Assembly (NCBI GenBank): GCA_002411175.1 | Contig: DHRN01000061.1 | Span: forward strand, 9,567 to 24,194 | Origin: Anaerolineaceae bacterium UBA5311 | GTDB taxonomy: Bacteria; Chloroflexota; Anaerolineae; Anaerolineales; Anaerolineaceae | Reading direction: 5' to 3' | Length of the DNA: 14,628 nucleotides | Part shown: positions 1 through 6,315 of the stretch, piece after piece | How positions within the stretch are numbered: the stretch's first letter is position 1 | How the letters are laid out: every line of letters starts with the position of its first letter | Position numbers and translations under genes: made by a program | The notes under the pieces: generated by a model | Database searches by the model: none | Told to the model about the DNA's origin: nothing | Seen by the model: the letters and a program-made list of their open reading frames with translations, nothing else

Positions 1-32
1 GGAGAAATTGTTGGCAGTATTTCTGATAAAGC

Positions 33-61
33 AAAAAGACACTCCTTGACGAAGTGTCTTT
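33..61 (-). terminator. Intrinsic terminator of tRNA-Leu
   Basis: Read on the minus strand this is a perfect 9-bp stem (AAAGACACT, bases 53-61, with AGTGTCTTT, bases 35-43) around a 9-base loop, followed by a run of Ts (complement of the A-run at 33-37). It starts 4 bases past the 3' end of the tRNA, where a Rho-independent terminator for that transcript is expected. Confidence 0.85.
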
Positions 62-65
62 CTTG

Positions 66-149
66 TAGGGCGGGTGGGGGTCGAACCCACATAGTGTCAC
101 CACCGACGGATTTTAAGTCCGTTGCGTCTGCCTATTCCGCCACCGCCCC
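66..149 (-). tRNA. tRNA-Leu (anticodon UAA)
   Basis: The minus strand folds as an 84-nt class II tRNA. The acceptor stem GGGGCGG pairs with CCGCCCU, and A73 is the discriminator, as expected for leucine. The anticodon stem ACGGA/UCCGU encloses the loop CUUAAAA, giving anticodon UAA, which reads UUA and UUG. A long variable arm follows, then a T arm GUGGG-UUCGACC-CCCAC. The 3' CCA is not encoded, so it must be added after transcription. The first acceptor pair is a G1-U72 wobble rather than the usual Watson-Crick pair, which is mildly odd. An intrinsic terminator follows directly. Confidence 0.95.
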
Positions 150-409
150 GGAATATGTAAGGCATATTTTACCATTGCCTGTCAATTTTGCGAGGGGAAA
201 GTAAGTTAAAGAGAATAATCAACTACAGCTGGGGCTTGTATCAGGACCATGATCGTGTAGACTTTGATTGAGGTGATTGTTTACACTTTTTGTCCATCAA
301 ACACTTTCCCTTCCGTTCCGGGATGACCATGGGTCAATTAGGTTTTCCTGGTTGTGATTACCTGATGTCTGCATGCTCAGATTCTCGCGAACTGCTCCAC
401 GAACGGTAG
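150..409. other. Gene-free stretch between tRNA-Leu and repeat array
   Basis: I see no coding region here. On the minus strand a TTGACA hexamer (180-185) and a TAAAAT hexamer (166-171) lie upstream of the tRNA, but they are only 8 nt apart, too close to act together as -35 and -10. One of them may belong to the tRNA promoter, and I cannot say which. The rest is unremarkable mixed sequence leading into the repeats. Confidence 0.5.
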
Positions 410-484
410 TCATTGCGAGCGAAGCAAAGCAATTCGCCTTTGATCTGTCATTGCGAGCGAAGCGAAGCAATCTGCCTTTGATCT

Positions 485-623
485 GTCATTGCGAGCGAAG
501 CGAAGGAATCTGCAGTTAATCTTTTTGCATCTATTCAAGACAAGAAATCAAAAGCAGGCTGCCACGCCCCCTGATTGTGATTCAAAAGCTCCCGCCATTC
601 CAATAACGGGGGCTCGCAGTGAC
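485..623. repeat. 139-bp inverted-repeat-bounded element, copy 1
   Basis: Starts GTCATTGCGAG and ends CTCGCAGTGAC, which are inverted repeats of 11 bases with one mismatch. Inside, CCATT (595-599) and AACGG (605-609) face each other across a 5-base loop with one A-C mismatch. It resembles a non-autonomous MITE-like or REP-like element. No transposase is present. Confidence 0.6.
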
Positions 624-674
624 GAGTCAGCAATCTGTCATTGCGAGCGAAGCGAAGCAATCCGCCTTTGATCT

Positions 675-813
675 GTCATTGCGAGCGAAGCGAGGCAATC
701 CGCAGTTAATCTATTTGCATCTATTCAAGACAAGAAATCACAATCAGGCTGCCACGCCCCCTGATTGTGATTCAAAAGCTCCCGCCATTCCAATAATGGG
801 GGCTCGCAGTGAC
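675..813. repeat. 139-bp inverted-repeat-bounded element, copy 2
   Basis: Same 11-base ends and length as copy 1. The internal hairpin is fully paired here: CCATT (785-789) with AATGG (795-799). It differs from copy 1 at a few bases, including a change in the middle (AATCACAATC in place of AATCAAAAGC). Confidence 0.6.
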
Positions 814-864
814 GAGTCTGTAATCTGTCATTGCGAGCGAAGCGAAGCAATCCGCCTTTGATCT

Positions 865-1003
865 GTCATTGCGAGCGAAGCGAAGCAATCCGCAGTTAAT
901 CTTTTTGCATCTAAGCACAACAAGAAATCAAAAGCAGGCTGCCACGCCCCCTGATTGTGATTCAAAAGCTCCCGCCGTTCCAATAACGGGGGCTCGCAGT
1001 GAC
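865..1003. repeat. 139-bp inverted-repeat-bounded element, copy 3
   Basis: Same ends and length as copies 1 and 2. The internal hairpin is paired as CCGTT (975-979) with AACGG (985-989), a G-C pair where copy 2 has A-T. A short patch after GCATCTA differs (AGCACAAC in place of TTCAAGAC). Confidence 0.6.
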
Positions 1004-1167
1004 GAGTCAGCAATCTGTCATTGCGAGCGAAGCAATCTGCTGAGTGATGTCAAGCCATAATTTCATCTGGTCCTGTTGAGAATTGTCCTGTCGTAATGAG
1101 TGTGCACCCCCATTTCCTTCCACAAGGGTAAAATTGAATTGCAAGCTCGCGACCAACTTGAGAAGTC

Positions 1168-1770
1168 ATGAAAAAGAACCGACTAACAACCTTACTGATC
1201 ATCGCCATCATCCTCCTCCTTGCCGGGGTTGGATTGTTGGCAATGCGTGCAAATCAAACCCTGGAAACAACCACTCAAACTCAAACCTTGAGCGACTGGG
1301 CTTACGGCACCGCTGGCATGTTAAAGGTAATGGTCAGCCACCCGACAGAACTTTTCGTCAACCAAAAGAACACGGTCTCATTGACTTTTGAACCCGACAC
1401 AACCCTTGAACAATACCTGGCAAACGGTTATGTTTTCGATGCCGAATTCGATGCAGCCGGCAGCGTGATCACCCCACGAAAACGGATCATGACCCCACTC
1501 GAAAAAGGTCGTCAGAGCATCTCCTGGGAAATCGTGCCTTTCACCACTTTTGAGGTAACCGGAATCATCAAGATGTCGCTTGCCGATAGCAATCAAAGCG
1601 GTGCCTACGCGATCTCACCCCAGGTGAGTCTCGACCTGGCTTTCCAGGTAAAGCAAACGGGTATTCCTCAAACTGTGTTAATAGTGGGGCTGATCACCAT
1701 CGGGCTGGGGCTGTTCCTGCTGCTGGCATATACCGTCCTCAAAAAAAATACACACCGTACAAAAGGCTAA
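1168..1770 (+). CDS. Small membrane-anchored hypothetical protein
   Basis: I do not recognise this 200-residue protein as a named family. It starts MKKNR and runs straight into a hydrophobic helix (about residues 6-26), then has a polar region of about 140 residues (27-165) rich in beta-type sequence, a second helix (about 166-191) and a basic tail KKNTHRTKG. This suggests a domain outside the membrane held by a helix at each end; the first helix could instead be a cleaved signal peptide. No cysteine pairs or catalytic motif are visible. The ATG at 1168 was chosen because it begins directly with the Lys-rich N-terminus; GAGAAG just upstream is only a weak ribosome binding site. Only 4 bp separate it from the MurE-like gene, so the two are probably co-transcribed, hinting at an envelope role. 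Confidence 0.75.
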   Translation: MKKNRLTTLLIIAIILLLAGVGLLAMRANQTLETTTQTQTLSDWAYGTAGMLKVMVSHPTELFVNQKNTVSLTFEPDTTLEQYLANGYVFDAEFDAAGSVITPRKRIMTPLEKGRQSISWEIVPFTTFEVTGIIKMSLADSNQSGAYAISPQVSLDLAFQVKQTGIPQTVLIVGLITIGLGLFLLLAYTVLKKNTHRTKG

Positions 1771-1774
1771 ATCC

Positions 1775-3343
1775 ATGCGCAGACCACAACTGAAAAAACT
1801 ATCCAACCTGCTCTCCAAAATCCCTGTGATTACCAGAGGGGAAATCCCGGAGGTCAAAATTCGGGCAGCCACCAGTGATTCACGCCAGGTGCAGCCTGGA
1901 GACGCTTTCGTTGCCATCAAAGGCGAGAGTTACGACGGCTTCGATTACATCCCGGCTGCCATCGAGCGCGGCGCAGCTTTAATCGTCACCAACCGCCCTG
2001 CTCCCCGGGGGTTATCGGTTGCCTGCCTCGGAATCGACGATGACCCGCGCAAAGCGCTTGCCTGGCTGGCTGCGGCGACACACAACTTCCCGGCTCGCAA
2101 ACTGCGCATGATCGGTGTAACCGGAACCGACGGTAAAACCAGCACTGCCAGCATGATCCATCACATCCTCACCCAGGCGGGGTTGAAAGCCGGCATGATC
2201 TCAACGGTAAACGCCCTTGTGGGCGCACAGGAGATCGACACGGGCTTCCACGTGACTACGCCCGATTCACCCGCCATCCAGGCGCTATTGGCAGAGATGG
2301 TCCGCGCCGGCATGACCCACTGCGTCCTCGAAAGCACTTCGCACGGGCTGGCACAGGGCAGGGCAATCGCCAGCGAGTTCGACATTGCCGTGGTCACAAA
2401 CGTGACTCATGAACATTTTGACTATCACGGTGACTACCAGCACTATTTGAAAGCCAAAGGCTTGTTGTTCGAGAGCCTGTGGGTGACCTCCCAAAAAAAG
2501 ATCGGCAATCCCAGGCTGGCGGTCTTAAACAACGACGACAAATCCTACGGCTACCTGAAACGAACAGCCACCCCCAACCAGGTGAGCTACAGCCGCATCA
2601 ACCAGGCGGATCTCTGGGCAGACAATATCCAAAACAGCCCTTCAGAACTGCGCTTCGACTGTCATATCGGCGAGGCGGTCTATCCAGTAATCACCCCGAT
2701 GGTTGGGATCTATAACGTCTCAAACGCGCTTGCCGCCCTGGGGACCACGATTTTGGGGCTGGGTGTTGAAGAGGAGCTTGCCGTGAAAGCGCTCGCCAGT
2801 CAGGATACCGTGCCAGGCAGAATGGAACGAATCGACCTGGGACAGGATTTCATCGCGATTGTCGATTTTGCGCACACGCCCTTTGCGCTCGAAGCTGCCC
2901 TTGAGACCGCTCGCGGGCTAACCGAAGGAAAAGTAATCGCGGTGTTTGGCTCAGCCGGGCTGCGCGACAGGGAGAAGCGGCGGATGATGCCGATCACGTC
3001 GATCAAAGGCGCGGATATCACCATCCTGACCGCTGAAGATCCGCGTACCAAATCACTCGATGACATTTTGCAGGACATGGCAGAGGCAGCTGTTTCGGTG
3101 GGCGGTGTGGAAGGAAAGAGCTTTTACCGCGTTGGTGATCGGGGCGATGCGATCCGCAAGGCAATTGAACTAGCCAAACCAGGAGACCTGGTGATGGCTT
3201 GCGGTAAGGGGCATGAGCAATCGATGTGCTTTATCACCACGGAATATGCCTGGGATGACCGCACGGCTATGCGCGCCGCCCTTGCAGAACACCTTGGCAT
3301 TGAGGGTCCGAAAATGCCCTGGCTGCCAACGAGTAAGAGTTAA
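1775..3343 (+). CDS. murE: MurE-like UDP-MurNAc-tripeptide synthetase (Mur ligase)
   Basis: A 522-residue cytoplasmic Mur ligase that should add the third amino acid to UDP-MurNAc-L-Ala-D-Glu using ATP. All three domains are visible. The N-terminal UDP-binding domain has the SDSR motif (34-37) and PGDAFVAIKG (41-50). The central ATPase has the P-loop GVTGTDGKTS (114-123), TTPDSP (161-166), ESTSH (186-190, usually E-x-S-S-H), THEHFDYHG (211-219) and the expected carbamylated lysine near K228. The C-terminal domain has VPGRME (346-351), VDFAHTP (363-369), FGSAGLRDREKR (391-402), EDPR (421-424) and GKGHEQ (477-482). DAP-adding MurE enzymes carry DNPR at the third-residue site; here it is EDPR, so the arginine is kept but the amino acid added is uncertain (DAP, ornithine or lysine). 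It converges with the minus-strand gene 6 bp downstream. Confidence 0.9.
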   Translation: MRRPQLKKLSNLLSKIPVITRGEIPEVKIRAATSDSRQVQPGDAFVAIKGESYDGFDYIPAAIERGAALIVTNRPAPRGLSVACLGIDDDPRKALAWLAAATHNFPARKLRMIGVTGTDGKTSTASMIHHILTQAGLKAGMISTVNALVGAQEIDTGFHVTTPDSPAIQALLAEMVRAGMTHCVLESTSHGLAQGRAIASEFDIAVVTNVTHEHFDYHGDYQHYLKAKGLLFESLWVTSQKKIGNPRLAVLNNDDKSYGYLKRTATPNQVSYSRINQADLWADNIQNSPSELRFDCHIGEAVYPVITPMVGIYNVSNALAALGTTILGLGVEEELAVKALASQDTVPGRMERIDLGQDFIAIVDFAHTPFALEAALETARGLTEGKVIAVFGSAGLRDREKRRMMPITSIKGADITILTAEDPRTKSLDDILQDMAEAAVSVGGVEGKSFYRVGDRGDAIRKAIELAKPGDLVMACGKGHEQSMCFITTEYAWDDRTAMRAALAEHLGIEGPKMPWLPTSKS

Positions 3344-3349
3344 GCCGCG

Positions 3350-3748
3350 TTATTTATTTTTTCGCCTAACCTGCAGATACATCTCTCCAAGCGTACCCCC
3401 ATTAATGCCGCCAAAAACCGCCATAAAACCAACCAGGGGAGCCAGCAAGCCGGACTTCCAGATCATCAGGACAATCACCACCATCCCGGCGATGCCGCCA
3501 TAAATGCCATAAGTTGGTCCGCGCCCGTCTTTGGCGATCATGGAAATCAGGAAGCTTATGGTCAGCGAGCCAAGGAAGATCCCCAGCATCAGTGTTGTAT
3601 CCTCCCCCTGCATTGCCTCTCCATAACGCAGCATCAAGGTATCCATCAGGCTGAAAAAGAGCAGCGCCCAGGCGACATTCAGGATCATGGAAAGTCCAAG
3701 GTAAGGATATTTCAACCCGCGGGGGTCAAGCATTCGGCTGAGTTTCAT
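3350..3748 (-). CDS. Four-helix integral membrane protein, hypothetical
   Basis: A 132-residue protein made almost entirely of membrane helices, at about residues 17-40, 52-73, 80-97 and 100-120, with a basic tail RRKNK that probably faces the cytoplasm. A glycine-rich stretch (GIYGGIAG, 81-88; FGGINGGTLGE, 112-122) suggests tight helix packing. I do not recognise the family and no function can be assigned. The stop lies 6 bp from the end of the convergent MurE-like gene, with no room for a separate terminator. The start ATG has no Shine-Dalgarno sequence, but a TACAAT box lies 7 nt before it, so the gene may be read from a leaderless mRNA rather than from the 765-residue gene upstream. Confidence 0.75.
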   Translation of the reverse strand: MKLSRMLDPRGLKYPYLGLSMILNVAWALLFFSLMDTLMLRYGEAMQGEDTTLMLGIFLGSLTISFLISMIAKDGRGPTYGIYGGIAGMVVIVLMIWKSGLLAPLVGFMAVFGGINGGTLGEMYLQVRRKNK

Positions 3749-3755
3749 AGCCAGA

Positions 3756-3761
3756 ATTGTA
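3756..3761 (-). promoter_or_regulatory. Candidate -10 box for the four-helix membrane protein
   Basis: TACAAT on the minus strand matches the TATAAT consensus at 5 of 6 bases and ends 7 nt before the ATG. Transcription would then start at or next to the start codon. No convincing -35 box lies 16-18 bp upstream. Confidence 0.4.
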
Positions 3762-3936
3762 CCGTAGATGAGGCAGTTCCGAAAAGAAAACCGCCTCCAA
3801 ACCGCTCTCCGCTTAATTATCTCAAGGGATCTGTTGCCCGTTTGAGCAACCTTTCACTCAAATGTGCGGTAAGCAGAATAGGCAGAAAGCCAGGCAAAAA
3901 GGTCTGGGATTGCACTGCACTTAAGGCTGGATTGCT

Positions 3937-6234
3937 TCAAGGCAAAACAGCGTGGTACAGCTGGTTACCAAAAGCCAGGAAAACACGCCGGTCAGGGCTT
4001 ACATAGAACGCGGTTACCTTTTGTCCTGGCATGGACCCGTCTGTAGTGCAAAAGCGTAAAACTTTGTTCAGGTTCAAACGCAAACTGAACTGATAAAGCG
4101 CGGCCTGCTTTGCCTCCAGGTAATAAACCGAAGGGTCCGGTGGTGGTGAATATGCAAGTCGTTCAAAGTGCAGGTCAGTACTCTCAAAATCCGGATTGCC
4201 TCCCTCTGTATTGTGATAGGGATACGGTTCATCGCAGCTAATCATACCGGTTATAGACGAGGAGAGGCAGTGGGAGCTGTGCCCGTCGGCATGCAGCAAA
4301 AAAAGCTCTTCACCTTCAACTGCCAGGTCGACCGCGGTAGCCAACTCAATCTTTGGATCGTCAAAAAAAGCTGTGGGAGGGTTGGAAAAATTTGCGGTCA
4401 GTCCACGATAGCTCCACAGGGCGTTGTTCCCGGTATCAAGGATGTAAAGCTTGTTGCTATCGAAGACCATCCTCTTCAGTTCAGCCCAACCTCCATCCGG
4501 AACGGGCAAAGCCACCGCGCTGGCAGTGCCACCTGGGCTGCAATAAAGCAGCTTTCCACTTGCATCAATTGCCAGAATTGGCGCTTTGGCGGGATTGTTC
4601 AGGGGCACGCTGATCATATCGACCAGTTTCCCCACTTCTACGCCGCCGTATTTACCCGCACCGCACTTGAACTGGTCGTCCAATTCATAGCCTGTATTAC
4701 GCAGGCGCATATACATCACCGCTCCGCTTGCCTGGTCGAGAAGGTAAAGGTCGTTGTTCAGCGAAACGATCGCTGTAATGTCCCAGCCTGGATAAAGTGA
4801 TGCGGCAAATCCAGGAGCAAATTGCAACCTGCGCACACCGTCAAGGGCATCGAGCGCCGTTTGAATCTGCACACGCAGCGATTTGACTTCAGCTGAATTC
4901 TGGTAAGCTGCTGCCTGGTTCAGCCAGTTTGACGCCTGCTCCCAGCCTTCCCGTTGAAGTTCGACGGTTTGCATCAAGGCAGCGTTATTAATCGATGCCT
5001 GAGCCTGGGCAAGGTAGTAGTTGTATTCATGTTCCTCGCCCCGGGAAAAGTAGACCATGGAAGTGATCGCGATCAGCACAAGCGGAACCAGGATTGCGAT
5101 CAGGGCTTTGGCTAAGAGTGAAAGCTCACCAACCGGGTAAGTCGGCTGGGTGGTCGATGCCTTCTTCGAAGCAGCAACCGATTCAACCTTCTCTTCCGCG
5201 CGGCGCAGCCAGCCAGCGCCAGCAGCTATCCCATGGAGTGTTTTTTCTTTTAGCTTCGAAAGGTCCGGGGGTTCGATTGGACCCCCCCCCCTTTCTGGAG
5301 CAGTTTCAAATGCTTCTTCGCGGGTTGTCATTGGCTCATCAAGAAGCCTGGGTTCATCCGAGATGTCCGCTGTAATTTCGGGAGGGTCAATCGGGATAAT
5401 TTGCTCGTCTTCAGCAGCAACCGGGGTCTCATCAGGCAAAAGCACTGCCTGTGTAAACAAGTCTTCAGCCAAAGAAGGAGTATATGCAGTCGTTTCAGCT
5501 TCAGCAGTTTTTTCTGCCTGGAGTTCAACAGTAACCTCTGGCTCGTCCTTTTCAGATTCACTTGCATCATCCTGCAAGGGCTCACTTGGTTTAGGTTGAT
5601 ACTGATCCAGCCCCAAAATAGTCAGTTTGCCGCTGCCGGGCTTGACTTGAATGAACGCTGCTGGCGAACCCTGCTGTAGTTGCTCTTCAAGCGGGGATTC
5701 AGTTGGAGTAAATGCCTGAGGGTCGGGCAGCAGCAGGAACGACTCATCACCTTTCAGGCTGGTCTGGAAATAACGCGGATTCACAACCGTGACTGCCCCA
5801 AGTCCAGGTCGATTAAGTTCAGAATCAAAGAAAAGTTCATCACCATCGGATCGCAGAATGTGGGCAGAGCTCTGCCCCACCTGGGCGATGAAAAGTGTGT
5901 CGTAGTGAATCACACCCAGGCTGAGTGAGGCTGTAGTCCAGGTTTCTGGTTGGTCATAATGACTATTTTGCTGTTGAAAATACTTGTTCAACCCGTCCAC
6001 GAAAACCCGGATAGCCTTGGTGACAGATCCGCTGGTTTTATAAAATAATCTTCCCTGATTTTCAAGCACCGACCGCAGCGCCGAGGGGTCAAAAGGATGT
6101 TGACTGGTTGGGCTGACCAAAGCAAGCAAGAGGTCCTTTTCCCGACCGCGGGCGCTTTGCTTTTGTCCTCCAGAGGCATAAAAAACCGCGTTTGGGCTGT
6201 CTTCGGGTGCATAAATGGTTAAATCGTAATTCAT
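3937..6234 (-). CDS. Degenerate PP2C-like / transmembrane / beta-propeller protein
   Basis: A 765-residue protein of mixed design. Residues 1-210 look like a PP2C-type phosphatase fold: TASLSLGVIHYDTLFIAQVGQSS (101-123) fits the strands leading to the family's G-D-S-R motif, but here it reads GQSS, lacking the metal-binding aspartate, so it is probably not an active phosphatase. Residues 211-330 are an acidic, Pro/Glu/Thr-rich linker. One membrane helix follows (about 372-396), then a helical, probably coiled stretch (400-465), then repeated strand motifs such as NDLYLLD (494-500), NKLYILD (594-600) and EELFLLHADG (642-651), suggesting a beta-propeller outside the membrane. AAGGTAG precedes the ATG at suitable spacing. 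A run of ten Gs lies in the linker (codons for RGGGP, 315-319). The role is unknown; an envelope sensor is a guess. Confidence 0.7.
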   Translation of the reverse strand: MNYDLTIYAPEDSPNAVFYASGGQKQSARGREKDLLLALVSPTSQHPFDPSALRSVLENQGRLFYKTSGSVTKAIRVFVDGLNKYFQQQNSHYDQPETWTTASLSLGVIHYDTLFIAQVGQSSAHILRSDGDELFFDSELNRPGLGAVTVVNPRYFQTSLKGDESFLLLPDPQAFTPTESPLEEQLQQGSPAAFIQVKPGSGKLTILGLDQYQPKPSEPLQDDASESEKDEPEVTVELQAEKTAEAETTAYTPSLAEDLFTQAVLLPDETPVAAEDEQIIPIDPPEITADISDEPRLLDEPMTTREEAFETAPERGGGPIEPPDLSKLKEKTLHGIAAGAGWLRRAEEKVESVAASKKASTTQPTYPVGELSLLAKALIAILVPLVLIAITSMVYFSRGEEHEYNYYLAQAQASINNAALMQTVELQREGWEQASNWLNQAAAYQNSAEVKSLRVQIQTALDALDGVRRLQFAPGFAASLYPGWDITAIVSLNNDLYLLDQASGAVMYMRLRNTGYELDDQFKCGAGKYGGVEVGKLVDMISVPLNNPAKAPILAIDASGKLLYCSPGGTASAVALPVPDGGWAELKRMVFDSNKLYILDTGNNALWSYRGLTANFSNPPTAFFDDPKIELATAVDLAVEGEELFLLHADGHSSHCLSSSITGMISCDEPYPYHNTEGGNPDFESTDLHFERLAYSPPPDPSVYYLEAKQAALYQFSLRLNLNKVLRFCTTDGSMPGQKVTAFYVSPDRRVFLAFGNQLYHAVLP

Positions 6235-6253
6235 AATATCTACCTTATTTTTC

Positions 6254-6285
6254 CTGAGCGCGATTGCTCAGTACAATTCAGTACA
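6254..6285. promoter_or_regulatory. Inverted and direct repeats in a divergent promoter region
   Basis: Between the divergent PP2C-like and acyltransferase genes lies a 6-bp inverted repeat, CTGAGC (6254-6259) with GCTCAG (6266-6271). It overlaps two direct repeats CAGTACA at 6269-6275 and 6279-6285, which are spaced 10 bp, one helical turn. This arrangement would suit a regulator binding site, but none is recognised. Confidence 0.35.
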
Positions 6286-6302
6286 CTATTCGTGCCAGAG
6301 GT

Positions 6303-6308
6303 TATAAT
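6303..6308 (+). promoter_or_regulatory. Consensus -10 box of the acyltransferase gene
   Basis: A perfect TATAAT ends 7 nt before the ATG at 6316, so the transcript would begin at about the start codon. The best -35 candidates (AGTACA, 6280-6285, 17-bp spacer) are poor and overlap the CAGTACA direct repeat. No Shine-Dalgarno sequence is present, which fits a leaderless mRNA. Confidence 0.55.
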
Positions 6309-6315
6309 CTCGCCT

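Larger units (their letters stand above)
410..1040. repeat. 190-bp tandem repeat array, three full units plus flanking partial units
   Basis: The 24-base motif starting TCATTGCGAGCGAAGC occurs at 410, 448, 486, 638, 676, 828, 866 and 1018. The spacing is 38, 38, 152, 38, 152, 38, 152, so the full unit is 190 bp: a 38-bp piece plus a 152-bp piece that begins with the same motif. Full units are 448-637, 638-827 and 828-1017. A lone 38-bp piece precedes them, and a copy with an internal 5-base deletion ends the array. Units 1 and 2 differ at about 10 of 190 bases by hand count. The motif resembles a dispersed intergenic repeat seen in many bacterial genomes, whose spurious translation reads CHCERSEAIRL. 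All ORFs in this stretch come from that translation and were not annotated. Confidence 0.93.

Noticed and set aside
166..185. TTGACA and TAAAAT as the tRNA-Leu promoter
   Set aside because: They are only 8 nt apart, so they cannot act together as -35 and -10.
410..1040. Possible CRISPR array
   Set aside because: The 38- and 152-bp spacing, the repeated rather than unique spacers, and the absence of cas genes fit a tandem repeat, not a CRISPR.
489..1060. Four overlapping reading frames of 60-80 residues, including CHCERSEAIRL translations
   Set aside because: They are translations of the tandem repeat, present in every unit and on both strands, with no ribosome binding sites and no family features.
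1083..1391. 102-residue plus-strand frame overlapping the small membrane protein
   Set aside because: It overlaps in another frame a gene with clear membrane helices, and its own translation looks random.
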